Origin: DAOUCV01 sp034432095
Lineage (GTDB): Bacteria; Chloroflexota; Dehalococcoidia; Dehalococcoidales; UBA2162
NCBI GenBank assembly: GCA_034432095.1
Contig: DAOUCV010000021.1
Coordinates: 12,752-76,751, forward strand
Direction: 5' to 3'
Length of the DNA: 64,000 nucleotides
Shown in pieces: positions 35,797 to 45,291 of the stretch (positions are counted from its first letter, which is position 1; each line of letters begins with the position of its first letter). A program made the translations under genes and the position numbers. Under the pieces are notes generated by a model. The model was not told the origin of the DNA and ran no database searches. It worked only from the letters and a program-made list of their open reading frames with translations.

Positions 35797-37786
35797 GGGA
35801 TATGCGGGAAATGTAGCCCTAATAGATTTGGGAAAGCAGGAAGCGCAGGTATTGCCTACTGAGAAGTTCTGGAGGGACTACCGTATTGACCCCAGGCTCT
35901 GGCTGGGGGGTGACGGTTTTATCACCAAGGTTCTCTGGCAGGATTTCCCCATGGCGATAGACCCCCTCAGTCCGGAAAATGAAATCATCATTGCTACCGG
36001 TCCGTGGACGGCTACCGCCGCCCCTCAGGCAGGACGAGCCATGCTGGGCTGCGTCAGCCCCGAGACCGGCGGCTTTTCTTCAGGGGCGTTCGGGTGGTAC
36101 TTCCCCGCAGCTGTTAAGTATGCCGGGTTTGATATGGTGATTATCCGGGGTAAGGCCAAAGAGCCGGTTTATATTTTCATTGATGACAGGGACATAACAT
36201 TCCATGACGCTTCTCACATCTGGGGGAAGGAGACCGGCGAAACGGTCAAAATGATTAGGGAGGAGTTGGGCGAGCGCTACGAGAGCGAAATCCGTGTTTT
36301 AAGTATTTCCACCGCCGGGGAGAACTTGGTCAAGTATGCGGCACCGTGTGCTGATGGTACTTCCTGCCCCGGGCGGTCGGGCGGTGGTGCCGTCATGGGG
36401 TCAAAGAACCTCAAGGCAATCGCCGCTCGGGGCACAGGCGAAATCTCAGTATATGACTCTCGTGGGCTGCTGGAGTCCTCTTATAACGCCGTCAAATTCT
36501 TCCTCGAAGAGGAACCAACCATAAAGCTATGGCAGGAGCAGGGGAGCTCCACAAGTATGTCAACGACCACTAACTGGCCGCTCCACGGAGGGATGCTGGC
36601 GGAAAACCGCAAAGCGGCTGACTATCCTCACCTGAAGAATGCGGGGTGCCTTAACTGTTTCGCACCCTGTTACCACTGGCTTCAAATCAAAGAGGGGAAA
36701 TACGCCGGACTGAGGCAGCTCGGCGGTCATATGACCTTCCTTACCACCGCTCTGCGCAATCTTGACATTAAAGAGTTTAATGACTGGATCTACTACGAGC
36801 GGTTGATGCAAGAGCTTGGTATAGACCCTGCCTCGTTTTCTATGGCTTTTTCTTTTGCTGTTGACCTATTTGACAAGGGGTTTCTCAAGACTGGCGATAC
36901 TGATGGTCTGACGCTGAGACGTGGTGACGCCGACTTAATATGGGAGGTAGCACGGAAAGTAGCCCACCGTGATGGAAAGCTGGGCAACCTATTAGCTGAC
37001 GGCGTGGCTGAGATGGGCAGAAAATTTGGTTCTGAAGCAGAAGCAATTATGCCCCAGACAGTGAAGGGTAAACCCTCCATACAGCGGGATTCAAAGCTTC
37101 AGGCATTAATCTGGTCTTTTGGCGCCCTGACCAACCCGCGGGGAGGCGATTGGCTCCGCCTCCACAATGTCTGGGAGCTGGCTTTCCTGCCCGAAAACAG
37201 AGATACCTATCCCAAGTACATCGGTAAAAGCAACCTTGAAATGTACCAGAGATGTGTAGAATTGCTGGATATGCCCGATGACTTGAAGAAGGAAATATTC
37301 GGCGACCCTCCTAAAGTTGACGCCGATTGGGTGAGAGGCACCAGGGGGAAGGCCCGGTTCTCGGTATGGTCGGAGGACTTTGTCTCACTCTTCAACACGC
37401 TGGTAACCTGTATGTTTGGTGCTGCCACCCAGTTTATGATGGTAGGCTTTGGTCCCACAACTTATGCCGAGATCCTAAACAAGATTACCGGCTGGGATGT
37501 AACCTATGAAGAGCTGATGAAGGTGGGGGAGAGGGTTTTTAACCTGCAGCGGGTATTCAACTACAGATTAAAGGGGTGGGACTACCGGGATGACAGGTTT
37601 GCTGACCGGCTATCCTACGAGCCAGGAACAATTGGCATATATCGAGGGAAATTAGTGCCCTGGGATGCCGTCCTGAAGGAATACTATTCAATTCGAGGCT
37701 GGTCAAGCGATGGGATTCCCACGAGGACCAAAATAAGTGAATTAAAATTAGACGACGTCGTTGAGGCAGTAAAACTACCAGACTAA
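35783..37786 (+). CDS. Aldehyde:ferredoxin oxidoreductase family tungsten enzyme (BamB-like candidate)
   Basis: 667 residues. N-terminal AOR domain with IIATGPWTATAAPQAGRAM and GRSGGGAVMGSKNLKAIA (pterin-binding). The [4Fe-4S] ligands are C289, C292 and C296 in CLNCFAPC, and C543 in LVTCMFGA, the expected AOR pattern. ATG 35783 follows GAGAGG and overlaps the ferredoxin gene, so the two are translationally coupled. Family members oxidise aldehydes or, as BamB, form the active site of ATP-independent benzoyl-CoA reductase. Position next to BcrC/BcrB-like genes favours a role in ring or thioester reduction, but this is inference. A 667-residue length fits either use. Confidence 0.92.
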   Translation: MSVPKGYAGNVALIDLGKQEAQVLPTEKFWRDYRIDPRLWLGGDGFITKVLWQDFPMAIDPLSPENEIIIATGPWTATAAPQAGRAMLGCVSPETGGFSSGAFGWYFPAAVKYAGFDMVIIRGKAKEPVYIFIDDRDITFHDASHIWGKETGETVKMIREELGERYESEIRVLSISTAGENLVKYAAPCADGTSCPGRSGGGAVMGSKNLKAIAARGTGEISVYDSRGLLESSYNAVKFFLEEEPTIKLWQEQGSSTSMSTTTNWPLHGGMLAENRKAADYPHLKNAGCLNCFAPCYHWLQIKEGKYAGLRQLGGHMTFLTTALRNLDIKEFNDWIYYERLMQELGIDPASFSMAFSFAVDLFDKGFLKTGDTDGLTLRRGDADLIWEVARKVAHRDGKLGNLLADGVAEMGRKFGSEAEAIMPQTVKGKPSIQRDSKLQALIWSFGALTNPRGGDWLRLHNVWELAFLPENRDTYPKYIGKSNLEMYQRCVELLDMPDDLKKEIFGDPPKVDADWVRGTRGKARFSVWSEDFVSLFNTLVTCMFGAATQFMMVGFGPTTYAEILNKITGWDVTYEELMKVGERVFNLQRVFNYRLKGWDYRDDRFADRLSYEPGTIGIYRGKLVPWDAVLKEYYSIRGWSSDGIPTRTKISELKLDDVVEAVKLPD

Positions 37787-37833
37787 GCAAAATTCCGGAC
37801 GACTAACTTGAATAACAAAGGAGGACGAGTGAG

Positions 37834-38958
37834 ATGGAAAGGTTCCAAAAATTGCTGGAAGACCCTCACAAATACGCTAAAGAATGGAAAGCGAAGACCG
37901 GCGGTAAGGTAATAGGCTACTTTTCCCACTACTTCCCTGAAGAGATTGTTTATGCAGCGGGAGTCCTTCCGGTCAGCATCTTTAGCCAGCCTGACATTGA
38001 GGGTATAGCACAGCGGTATTTATATGGCGCTTTTTGCCCGTATACACTGGGCATCCTGGCACAGGGATTGAAGGGTAACTATGATTATCTTGACGGAATT
38101 GCCCACGCTGAGAGTTGTATGCCAATACGTGGGGCGGTGGCTAACTGGTGGGACCTGTTGCCCACTCCTTACAAGTACTACATAGCGATGCCTTCCCAAC
38201 TGGATGAGCCTAGCGCGAAGAATATGCTGTATTCGGAACTAATGTCTTTCAAGAAAAGCGTAGAAAAGTGGACAGGAAAGACTATCACTGATGAAGCTCT
38301 TGACCATGCTATAGAAGTCTACAATACCAACCGTACCTTGATGCGACAGGTATACGAACTCCGGCGGATTGATAACCCACCCGTTTCCGGGACAGAAGCC
38401 CTGGCTATGGTGCTATCCAGCCAGATAATGGATAAAGAGGAACATAACAAACTCCTTAAGGATGCCATTAGCAAGCTGTCCCGGCGAAACTTAAAGCATA
38501 CGGGTCCACGGTTGATGCTATTAGGTAGCGAAATAAGTGACACCAGGCTGGTAAGTTTGATAGAATCATTAGGGGCGACTGTTGTTATTGATAGGGTCTG
38601 TAACGGTAGTAACTATTTCTGGAACAATGTCATTCCCCAGCATGACCGGATACTTGCCCTTACCTTCAGATATCTGGACAAGCCCCGCCACCCGGTGAAG
38701 GACGAATCATTCCGGCGTAGAGTAAATGAAATTGTGGCAACGGCTATAGACTACAATGTCCAGGGAGTTGTCTATGCCATAGAGAGGTTCTGCTTGCCAC
38801 ACCAGCAGGACCGTCCTCCTATTGTGAAGACGTTCAAGCAAAGGCTTATCCCATTCCATGAAATCGAATATGATGGTACTATCCCTATGGGGGAATTTCA
38901 GACTCGTATTGAAGCCTTTGTTGAGTCAATAAAAGTACCAATAAAGGTAACGGTATAA
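37834..38958 (+). CDS. 2-hydroxyacyl-CoA dehydratase / benzoyl-CoA reductase subunit (BcrC/HgdB-like)
   Basis: 374 residues of the HGD-D family. VIGYFSHYFPEEIVYAAGVLPV is split here as VIGYFSHYFPEEI and VYAAGVLPV, the standard opening. Likely [4Fe-4S] ligands are C68 (GAFCPY), C95 (AESCMP) and C320 (ERFCLP), the positions conserved in the family. ATG 37834 follows AGGAGGACG. The next gene, 50 bp on, encodes the larger partner. Known members need an ATPase activator (HgdC, BcrAD) to receive a low-potential electron; none is encoded in this window. The preceding AOR/ferredoxin pair might replace it. Confidence 0.88.
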   Translation: MERFQKLLEDPHKYAKEWKAKTGGKVIGYFSHYFPEEIVYAAGVLPVSIFSQPDIEGIAQRYLYGAFCPYTLGILAQGLKGNYDYLDGIAHAESCMPIRGAVANWWDLLPTPYKYYIAMPSQLDEPSAKNMLYSELMSFKKSVEKWTGKTITDEALDHAIEVYNTNRTLMRQVYELRRIDNPPVSGTEALAMVLSSQIMDKEEHNKLLKDAISKLSRRNLKHTGPRLMLLGSEISDTRLVSLIESLGATVVIDRVCNGSNYFWNNVIPQHDRILALTFRYLDKPRHPVKDESFRRRVNEIVATAIDYNVQGVVYAIERFCLPHQQDRPPIVKTFKQRLIPFHEIEYDGTIPMGEFQTRIEAFVESIKVPIKVTV

Positions 38959-39007
38959 CGGGGAGGATTTCTAAAACCCGGAGAGAAATTTTAGAGGAGG
39001 TGTACAG

Positions 39008-40354
39008 ATGGTGTTAGTACAAAAACCTGAAAGGAGATGGGAGACAAGACCTCTTCAATTCTGGGCAAAGGCTAAGGAGTTAAGGGCCAAGTTCTATCAG
39101 ACCGAGCAGGAAGCCAAGAAACAAAAGGTATTTCTTATTGGAGGTGGGGATGGTCCTCAGCAGGGGCTGGGTCCTGGTTTTGGTAATCTCCACTTCGTAC
39201 ATCCTCATCCTGAAGCCGCCAGTATAGCGAATGTGGGTGACGCTTACTCCAGGCAGTGCCGGGGGGCGACCGAGGCTTATGGCTATGGGCGTAATCTTTG
39301 TGGTTACCAGTTGGATTATATCGGTGCCCTGCTAACTAACCGTCACTTCTCGGGTGGGGAGATGCCCCGGCGAGACCTGGTGTGTCAGGGCAATGACCTC
39401 TGTGCTATGTTCCCCAAGCTCGGTCAGCTAGAAGCCGAGTTCTGGGGCGTTCCGGACCACCACACGGATGCTACGGGGTATTATGGTGAATGGGACGAAG
39501 AAAGAGCCAAAGCAGCAACGCAGTATATGATTGACCAGTATATCGGGACGATAGAGTGGCTGGAGAAGGCTACCGGTACAAAGTTCAACGTAGAGGCTCA
39601 GGTCGAGTACATGAAAAGACAGCGACGTATGCAGGCGCTACGGGGAGAAGTGATTGAGATGCTGACCCATATCCCGTGCCCTCTGGACCAAAAGTCAGCA
39701 TACTCCGTTCTTGTCCTCGGCAGTCTGGTAGGTAGTGACCCGGAAGAGACAGAAAAGTTGTGGGAAATGATAAGAGACGAGATAAAATGGCGGGTGGAGA
39801 ATAACATCGCCGGTGTGGCTACTGAGAGATACCGCTGGACAGAGAATGAGCCACCACCGTGGTTTTTCCTCAAGTACTACCGGTATATGGAGCAGTATGG
39901 CGCTGTCTGTATCCAGACCTTTTACCACGGAGTGCGTTTGGAGGAGCAACCTGATGGTAGCTGGAAAGCACCTAAGGTTCCTTTAGAACCGGAAGTAGAG
40001 ATTAAGACTGTAGAGGATTTTGTCCGAGCTCAGGTTGAGACGATGAGGATGGGTGGCAGACGTCGTAGCGGCTGGGCAGGACATGGTCCGCTGCCTGAGG
40101 ATTACTATCAGAACCTAATGTATGCCGTCAGGGCTTTCAAATGTGATGGGGTAATCCTCCCGCTTCACCGGGCTGGTATCGGCTGTGTCTTCAGTATGAA
40201 AGCAGCGGCCATGAAGCTGATGGAGCAGGGAATACCGGTTATGCACTATGAGACATCTCACCCCGGAGACAGGACCGATTTTGATGAGAACCGGCTGCTT
40301 GACCAGCTTGATACCTTCATGGAGACCCAGGGGCTGAGGAAGCTTGAAGACTAG
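39008..40354 (+). CDS. 2-hydroxyacyl-CoA dehydratase / benzoyl-CoA reductase subunit (BcrB-like)
   Basis: 448 residues, the larger HGD-D type subunit. VFLIGGGDGPQQGLG is near the N-terminus. Candidate cluster ligands are C98 (GRNLCGY), C126/C132 (CQGNDLCAMF) and C393 (AGIGCVF). The sizes of this and the preceding protein match BcrB (about 435) and BcrC (about 385). ATG 39008 follows GAGGAGG. It is the last gene of the AOR operon; a 100 bp gap and a convergent gene follow. Whether the pair reduces an aromatic ring or dehydrates a 2-hydroxyacyl-CoA cannot be read from sequence. Confidence 0.87.
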   Translation: MVLVQKPERRWETRPLQFWAKAKELRAKFYQTEQEAKKQKVFLIGGGDGPQQGLGPGFGNLHFVHPHPEAASIANVGDAYSRQCRGATEAYGYGRNLCGYQLDYIGALLTNRHFSGGEMPRRDLVCQGNDLCAMFPKLGQLEAEFWGVPDHHTDATGYYGEWDEERAKAATQYMIDQYIGTIEWLEKATGTKFNVEAQVEYMKRQRRMQALRGEVIEMLTHIPCPLDQKSAYSVLVLGSLVGSDPEETEKLWEMIRDEIKWRVENNIAGVATERYRWTENEPPPWFFLKYYRYMEQYGAVCIQTFYHGVRLEEQPDGSWKAPKVPLEPEVEIKTVEDFVRAQVETMRMGGRRRSGWAGHGPLPEDYYQNLMYAVRAFKCDGVILPLHRAGIGCVFSMKAAAMKLMEQGIPVMHYETSHPGDRTDFDENRLLDQLDTFMETQGLRKLED

Positions 40355-40456
40355 ACCCGAGGCTGGAGATAATACTTAGGGCACCGCTAGATGATGCGGT
40401 GCCTTGGGTATCAGGACGGTATTAACCAAGAGGCTGATTATCACCCGGCGGATTCT

Positions 40457-41647
40457 CTAGATTGCCTTCCGGGCAATCTCGGCGACGTCGTAAATTTGAA
40501 TCTGCTGTCCGCATTCTCTAGCAGCGTCTTTGAAGTTCCTTTCACACCAGGGACAGCTGGTGACCAGCGCCGTAGCTCCAGTAGCCTTTGCCTCTTTCAG
40601 CCTTTCGTTAGCTGTCCATAGGGCCAGTTCGGGGTTTGCCTGGCTTACCCCAGCGCCAGCCCCACAACACCACGCATTTTCTCTGGTGCGCTCCATCTCT
40701 ACCAGCTCTATCCCCGGTATGCTCCTGAGTATGTTTCGCGGAGGCTCGTACACACCAGCTTGAGAGAGATGCCGCCCCAGATGGCAGGGGTCGTGATAGG
40801 TGACCTTCATCGGGACCTTTCTTTTGAACTTGATGCTGCCCTCATTTACGAGCTGGTCAAGATACTCCACCATGTGGAGCACCTCGAACCTCATTTCAAT
40901 ATTGACCCTGGGGTAGAGTGTTTTGAAGGTGCTGTAACCATCGGAGCAGGAAGTTACTACCTTGCTCACGCCCAGGGAATTGAAAGTTTCCACACAGTGC
41001 TGAGCATATTTGGTGAATTCACCAAGATAGCCTATCTCGTAAGCGCGCCCCCCGCAGCAGGCTTCTTCCATGCCCATAATGCCCACATCCACGCCCGCCG
41101 CCCTCATCAGGCTTATCGCACTTCTGGGCACTTCCCAGAGCTCGGGGTCAAATGAGAGCATACACCCGGCATGATAGAGGATGTCCACTTTATCCTGAGT
41201 GGCATATTTTACTCCCCGGTCCTTAGCCCAGTCCCCCCTTTCTGACTTGGGTTTACCGAACACATTGTCGTCCTTTCTCAAGCCATAATACATCACCATA
41301 TAGGCGGGATTTAGGAGCCCCTGTGTCACCGCTTCGGTACGAAGGGTCCGGACAATCTCAAAAATGTGCTGGTGATGATAGACGCCGCACTGCTGTTCAC
41401 AGGAAAGGCAGCCGGTGCAGGCGTAAATTCTCTCCCGTATTTCGTCATCAGCCAGGGACAGTATCCCTTTAGAAACCGCTCTGGCAATGGATACCTGTCC
41501 CGAAGGGAAGTAGGACTCAAGCTGGAACCTTTCTCCAGCAGGACAGGCGGGAATAAATAAATTAAGGACGTCCTTACAGGTGCCACAGCGCGTGCATCCA
41601 TAGAGCCATTCTTTCACATCGTCAAGACCCACTATTTCCTCCTTCAT
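40457..41647 (-). CDS. HdrD/GlcF-like Fe-S oxidoreductase with two CCG domains
   Basis: 396 residues. N-terminal ferredoxin part with CTRCGTCKD...PACP and CTGCLSCEQQC, then two cysteine-rich CCG domains: AGCMLSF...CCGGRAYEIGY and DPCHLGRHLS...CCGAGAGVS. This matches the iron-sulfur partner (GlcF/GlpC/HdrD) of FAD-linked 2-hydroxyacid oxidases. ATG 41647 lacks a clear Shine-Dalgarno but lies 16 bases after the upstream oxidase gene, so coupled translation is likely. It would take electrons from the flavoprotein next door and pass them to quinone, ferredoxin or a thiol pair. Confidence 0.9.
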   Translation of the reverse strand: MKEEIVGLDDVKEWLYGCTRCGTCKDVLNLFIPACPAGERFQLESYFPSGQVSIARAVSKGILSLADDEIRERIYACTGCLSCEQQCGVYHHQHIFEIVRTLRTEAVTQGLLNPAYMVMYYGLRKDDNVFGKPKSERGDWAKDRGVKYATQDKVDILYHAGCMLSFDPELWEVPRSAISLMRAAGVDVGIMGMEEACCGGRAYEIGYLGEFTKYAQHCVETFNSLGVSKVVTSCSDGYSTFKTLYPRVNIEMRFEVLHMVEYLDQLVNEGSIKFKRKVPMKVTYHDPCHLGRHLSQAGVYEPPRNILRSIPGIELVEMERTRENAWCCGAGAGVSQANPELALWTANERLKEAKATGATALVTSCPWCERNFKDAARECGQQIQIYDVAEIARKAI

Positions 41648-41663
41648 CTAATTTGAATGCCAG

Positions 41664-43109
41664 CTACTCCTGGGGCGCACCCCACCGCCCAGGGTTAAGG
41701 ATATTATTAGGGTCAAGCATCTGTTTAATCCTTCGATGCAGTTTCACCCAGTTGGGGTCAGCCCGTTCTTCCAGCTTTCTTATTGCCCAGACAGGCGTCT
41801 TATAAGGAATAAAACCCGTATCCAAAACCAACTCAAGCTGTTCTGCGCATAGGGCTTCTACCCTCTTTACGGTCTCGGGGTCTTCTTTGTCATAAGGCAG
41901 CATCCACCTCAGACCGACGAAGTGCCCCTCATTCATCACCCGGGTATAGCAACTCCGGGTAATATTGTATTTGTCCTGAAGCTCACAGCCCTTCTTGGCG
42001 GTCTCAAGCCAGCGGCTCATCGGGCCATAGGTGCCCACCCAGGTAAGCCCTCCTCCCCCGCTCAGCACGGGTAGGGCCTGCATCGGGAAACCAGCATAGG
42101 CACCAGGTGAACGCCGGGGTTCAATTGGCTTAATACCTTTAAGCTCCTCGTTGACCACTTCTTCAATGACTTTCATTTTGGCGTCGAGCTCATCTTTGGT
42201 ATTACCCGAAATCTCCACCGATACATTGAATTCGGGCTCATCGGGACGGCGAGGTTGTGCGGGATAAATGGACGCCTTCTTATGCTCCATAGCCGTCTGC
42301 GAAACCCTGCCCAGGGCATAGGAGGTGCCGATAATATCGTCAGGAATCCGAGTTCGCGATAGTACCCGCAGCAGCTCGTAGGCACTTTCCATGTCCATCA
42401 ACTGAAAGTGCAGCCCACCGGTATGTTTTGGCTTGGGCCAGAGGCTCACTGCCATCTTGGTGATGATGCCGGTTGTGCCCTGCCAGCCCAGAAAGAGACC
42501 AGCCAGTTCGGGGAAAGGGACAATTGCCTGCCACGTTTTACTGACTGCGCAGGAGCCGATTCTCACTAGCTCCGCCGTGGGCAGGACTACTTCCAGTCCG
42601 CTGACCCAGTGTGAGGCTGCCCCATATCTGAATGATAGATTATCCAGCCCCTGCACGAGGGCGTTAGTCATAACACCGGTGGAAGGTGGTGAAAAGGCAT
42701 AGGTATACATGAGATTGGGGTGGTGCTTCTCAAGGTAGGCTTTCATGTGTCCAAAGGTTACCCCGGGTTCGACTACGGCGTACATATCAATATCATTCAC
42801 TTCGATGATGCGGTCCATCCTTTTCAGGTCAAGTACTATGCCGCCCTTAAGGGGGATAGTCAGCCCCCCGATATTGCCTCCGGCAACGTAGGGAGTAACC
42901 GGTACCTTCTCTTTGTTGGCGAGACGGACAATCGCCTGCACCTCCTCCAACGACTTCGGCAGGACTACAATATCGGGCCAGCTCGGCTCAGCCTGTGTCA
43001 TGTCGTACGAGTAGATATAAAGGTCTGCCTGATTGGTGGAAACAAACTCGCTCCCCACAATCTTAGCTAGCTCTTCTGCAACCCCGCTTTTGACCGATGC
43101 TTCTAGCAT
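41664..43109 (-). CDS. FAD-linked oxidase, GlcD/D-lactate dehydrogenase type
   Basis: 481 residues. The PCMH-type FAD domain spans about residues 40-220 (PDIVVLPKSLEEVQAIVRLA, VAGGNIGGLTIPLKGGIVLDL), and the C-terminal FAD-oxidase domain ends QMLDPNNILNPGRW. Enzymes of this type oxidise lactate, glycolate or related 2-hydroxyacids. ATG 43109 with GGGAGG eight bases upstream. It forms a two-gene operon with the HdrD-like protein. A LarA-like racemase 7 kb away would fit lactate-type chemistry. Confidence 0.9.
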   Translation of the reverse strand: MLEASVKSGVAEELAKIVGSEFVSTNQADLYIYSYDMTQAEPSWPDIVVLPKSLEEVQAIVRLANKEKVPVTPYVAGGNIGGLTIPLKGGIVLDLKRMDRIIEVNDIDMYAVVEPGVTFGHMKAYLEKHHPNLMYTYAFSPPSTGVMTNALVQGLDNLSFRYGAASHWVSGLEVVLPTAELVRIGSCAVSKTWQAIVPFPELAGLFLGWQGTTGIITKMAVSLWPKPKHTGGLHFQLMDMESAYELLRVLSRTRIPDDIIGTSYALGRVSQTAMEHKKASIYPAQPRRPDEPEFNVSVEISGNTKDELDAKMKVIEEVVNEELKGIKPIEPRRSPGAYAGFPMQALPVLSGGGGLTWVGTYGPMSRWLETAKKGCELQDKYNITRSCYTRVMNEGHFVGLRWMLPYDKEDPETVKRVEALCAEQLELVLDTGFIPYKTPVWAIRKLEERADPNWVKLHRRIKQMLDPNNILNPGRWGAPQE

Positions 43110-43281
43110 TTCTCTAACCTCCCTCTTGTTCGATAGCTCGTTTGATGGGCTTCTTCCATTTACACTGGTTACACTGGGTATTATTTAGCCGGTTCTCCCT
43201 TGTTGTCTACATCGGGACGGGGGTCTACCTGCGCTTAAATAGTTCCTGGGACGGCTTTTCGCCCAGAGAAACGAGCTAATG

Positions 43282-43321
43282 CTCAAAGGGAACGGGGATG
43301 AGAATCCCCGTTCCCTTTGAG
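43282..43321 (-). terminator. Perfect 18-bp hairpin after solute-binding gene 2
   Basis: Arms 43282-43299 and 43304-43321 are exact complements with a four-base loop. It begins ten bases after the stop of the minus-strand solute-binding gene, so it most likely ends that transcript. No U-run follows on either strand. Confidence 0.65.
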
Positions 43322-43330
43322 TTTGCTACC

Positions 43331-45169
43331 CTAGTAGCCCATGGACTTCTTCAGCGCCTGGTCTACCCAGATGTAGTAAAGGTGCAGTTGCTGGTCGTCA
43401 CAACCGATGCTCCATTCACCTGAGTAGTTCTGCACCCAGGGCCACCACATGCGGTAAACCCGTGGGACTGGTAGCCATATTGCCACGCATTGCTCAAGAA
43501 TGAAGGGCACGACGGCTTTCAGCGTTGCGGCGTATTTTGCGTCATCCTTGCAAACGTACTTTCGCTGCTCGTTGTAGGCTGCCCTGGTAACCGGGTGCTC
43601 ATAGTAGCTGAAGCAGTCAAAGCTCTCTTTACGGGTATTATGCATATCGTAGGGGAAGGGCGCTGTGGGTGACATGGTATAGATACCTTCATCATAAGAC
43701 CTTGAACGCCTCATGCCGGTGAAAATGCTTATTTCAATTGGCTGAATCTCCAGGGTAACATTGACCTTAGCGAAGTATTCTTTAATTAGAGCGAGAAAGT
43801 CTGCATCACCGGGAGCGCAGACTATCTTGCATTTGAAGCCATTGGGGTAGCCGGCTTCTTTCAGCAATTGCTTTGCCTTGGTCAGGCTCTCCGGAGTATA
43901 GTAAAACAGTTCCTGGACGCCGCATCTTGAGTCGGGAGTTGTTGGCTCCTTTGGCATCTCCTCAAGCGGAGTATAGAAAGGCTCCCACGCCTTGTCTGGT
44001 GGGTATATCGCGGCTTGCAGGTCGGCATATCCACGATAGTAATCTTTTATCAGCTCCTGTTTGTTTATCACCAGGGTCATTGCCTGCCGGACCCGCAGGT
44101 CGTGCCAGGGCAGCTCCGGCTTGTCAACCCGGAAATACAGGTGGTTAGCCGAACCGGGGACTGTAGTGTACTTTAAGCTGGGGCACTGCTTCATAAGCGT
44201 CTCCCCGTCTTCCCAGGTCAGGGTTGCGCCTAGCGAGTAATCAAGCTTGCCGGTGCGAAATGCCGCCAGTTGAGTAGATTTGTCGGTTATGACGAGACCG
44301 TTAAGCGTGTCTATATAGGGTAGCTGATTCTCCGGGTGGAGTGGGTCGTACTGCCAGTAGTTTGGGTTCTTCTTATAAGTCAGTTGACTGTTCGGGATGT
44401 AGTCCGTCAGTATATATGCTCCAGTCCCGCAGACATTACGCCAGTCCCTCATATCCCCGTAAGTATCAACTACCTCTTTGGGATAATGGTATAACCAGCT
44501 AGCAGTATAGATAACCTGTAACCCCTGTGACTGTGGGGGCACTTTAACCTGGAGGGTATACTTGTCAAGAGCAGTGGCAACAGGAGGGGGTTCCCCCGGG
44601 TCAAGTTTGGCCTTATGTGCCGTCGCTACGGCATCGGGTGACCACATGCGGTTGATGGTCCATGCCGCATCATAGGCGGTGAACTCCCGGCCATTTACCG
44701 GCGGCTTGTTCCACCAGTGGACTCCCTTTCGGATCTTGAATAGCAGGGTCTTATCATCGGGCATGCTCCAGCTTTCAGCCAACTGACCCGTCAACCGGCT
44801 GGAATAGCCGAGAAAACCGCCAATGCCAGCCTCTCCGGTTCCCTGAGGTGTCTGCTTCCAGTCTCCCATCAGCAACTCTTCGTTGCAGAGATAGAGCGTT
44901 GAACACTGCACCATAAAAATGTAATAGGGGTCAAACCCCATCGGGTCAGAAGCTATAAAAGTGAACGTTCCTCCATACTTCGGCACTTCTGGAGGCAGAA
45001 GCTCCTCCTTTTCCGCCACCTTTTCTTCCGCCACTTTCTCCTCCTCCGCGGTTACTACTGTTGCTTTACCTACTTCCATTTCTTTCGCCGCTTCTTTCGG
45101 GGCGCAGGAGGCTATCACCAGGGATAGCACCATCAGGCCGCTCACCAGTATCCAGGTAATCTTCTTCAC
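43331..45169 (-). CDS. Peptide/nickel-type ABC solute-binding lipoprotein 2
   Basis: 612 residues, SBP_bac_5 family, a paralogue of the protein at 26954-28807. The signal peptide MKKITWILVSGLMVLSLV ends in IASC (Cys22), followed by CAPKEAAKE and a Glu-rich linker. The binding domain has LFKIRKGVHWWNKPPVNG, DMRDWRNVCGTGAYILTDY and TLVINKQELIKDYY. It has a GTG start at 45169 with GGAGG ten bases upstream, the same spacing as the paralogue. It probably captures a related solute for a DppBC-type permease. A hairpin follows the stop. Confidence 0.92.
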   Translation of the reverse strand: MKKITWILVSGLMVLSLVIASCAPKEAAKEMEVGKATVVTAEEEKVAEEKVAEKEELLPPEVPKYGGTFTFIASDPMGFDPYYIFMVQCSTLYLCNEELLMGDWKQTPQGTGEAGIGGFLGYSSRLTGQLAESWSMPDDKTLLFKIRKGVHWWNKPPVNGREFTAYDAAWTINRMWSPDAVATAHKAKLDPGEPPPVATALDKYTLQVKVPPQSQGLQVIYTASWLYHYPKEVVDTYGDMRDWRNVCGTGAYILTDYIPNSQLTYKKNPNYWQYDPLHPENQLPYIDTLNGLVITDKSTQLAAFRTGKLDYSLGATLTWEDGETLMKQCPSLKYTTVPGSANHLYFRVDKPELPWHDLRVRQAMTLVINKQELIKDYYRGYADLQAAIYPPDKAWEPFYTPLEEMPKEPTTPDSRCGVQELFYYTPESLTKAKQLLKEAGYPNGFKCKIVCAPGDADFLALIKEYFAKVNVTLEIQPIEISIFTGMRRSRSYDEGIYTMSPTAPFPYDMHNTRKESFDCFSYYEHPVTRAAYNEQRKYVCKDDAKYAATLKAVVPFILEQCVAIWLPVPRVYRMWWPWVQNYSGEWSIGCDDQQLHLYYIWVDQALKKSMGY

Positions 45170-45261
45170 TCTGCTTTAACCTCCTTTCTCAGTCTGGCTG
45201 TAGTCTCTTGCGATTTTGTAACTCTTATCTCATCGGTGCACCTCCTTTTTTTTTGTTGAAT

Positions 45262-45291
45262 AGTCTAGTTTTTATTGTGGGGATTTGTCAA
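45262..45291 (-). promoter_or_regulatory. Promoter of solute-binding gene 2
   Basis: Minus strand: TTGACA (45286-45291), 18-base spacer starting AATCCC, TAGACT (45262-45267). The leader then carries AAAGGAGGTGCA, as in solute-binding gene 1. It lacks the long hairpin of that gene and is about 90 bases long. Confidence 0.65.
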
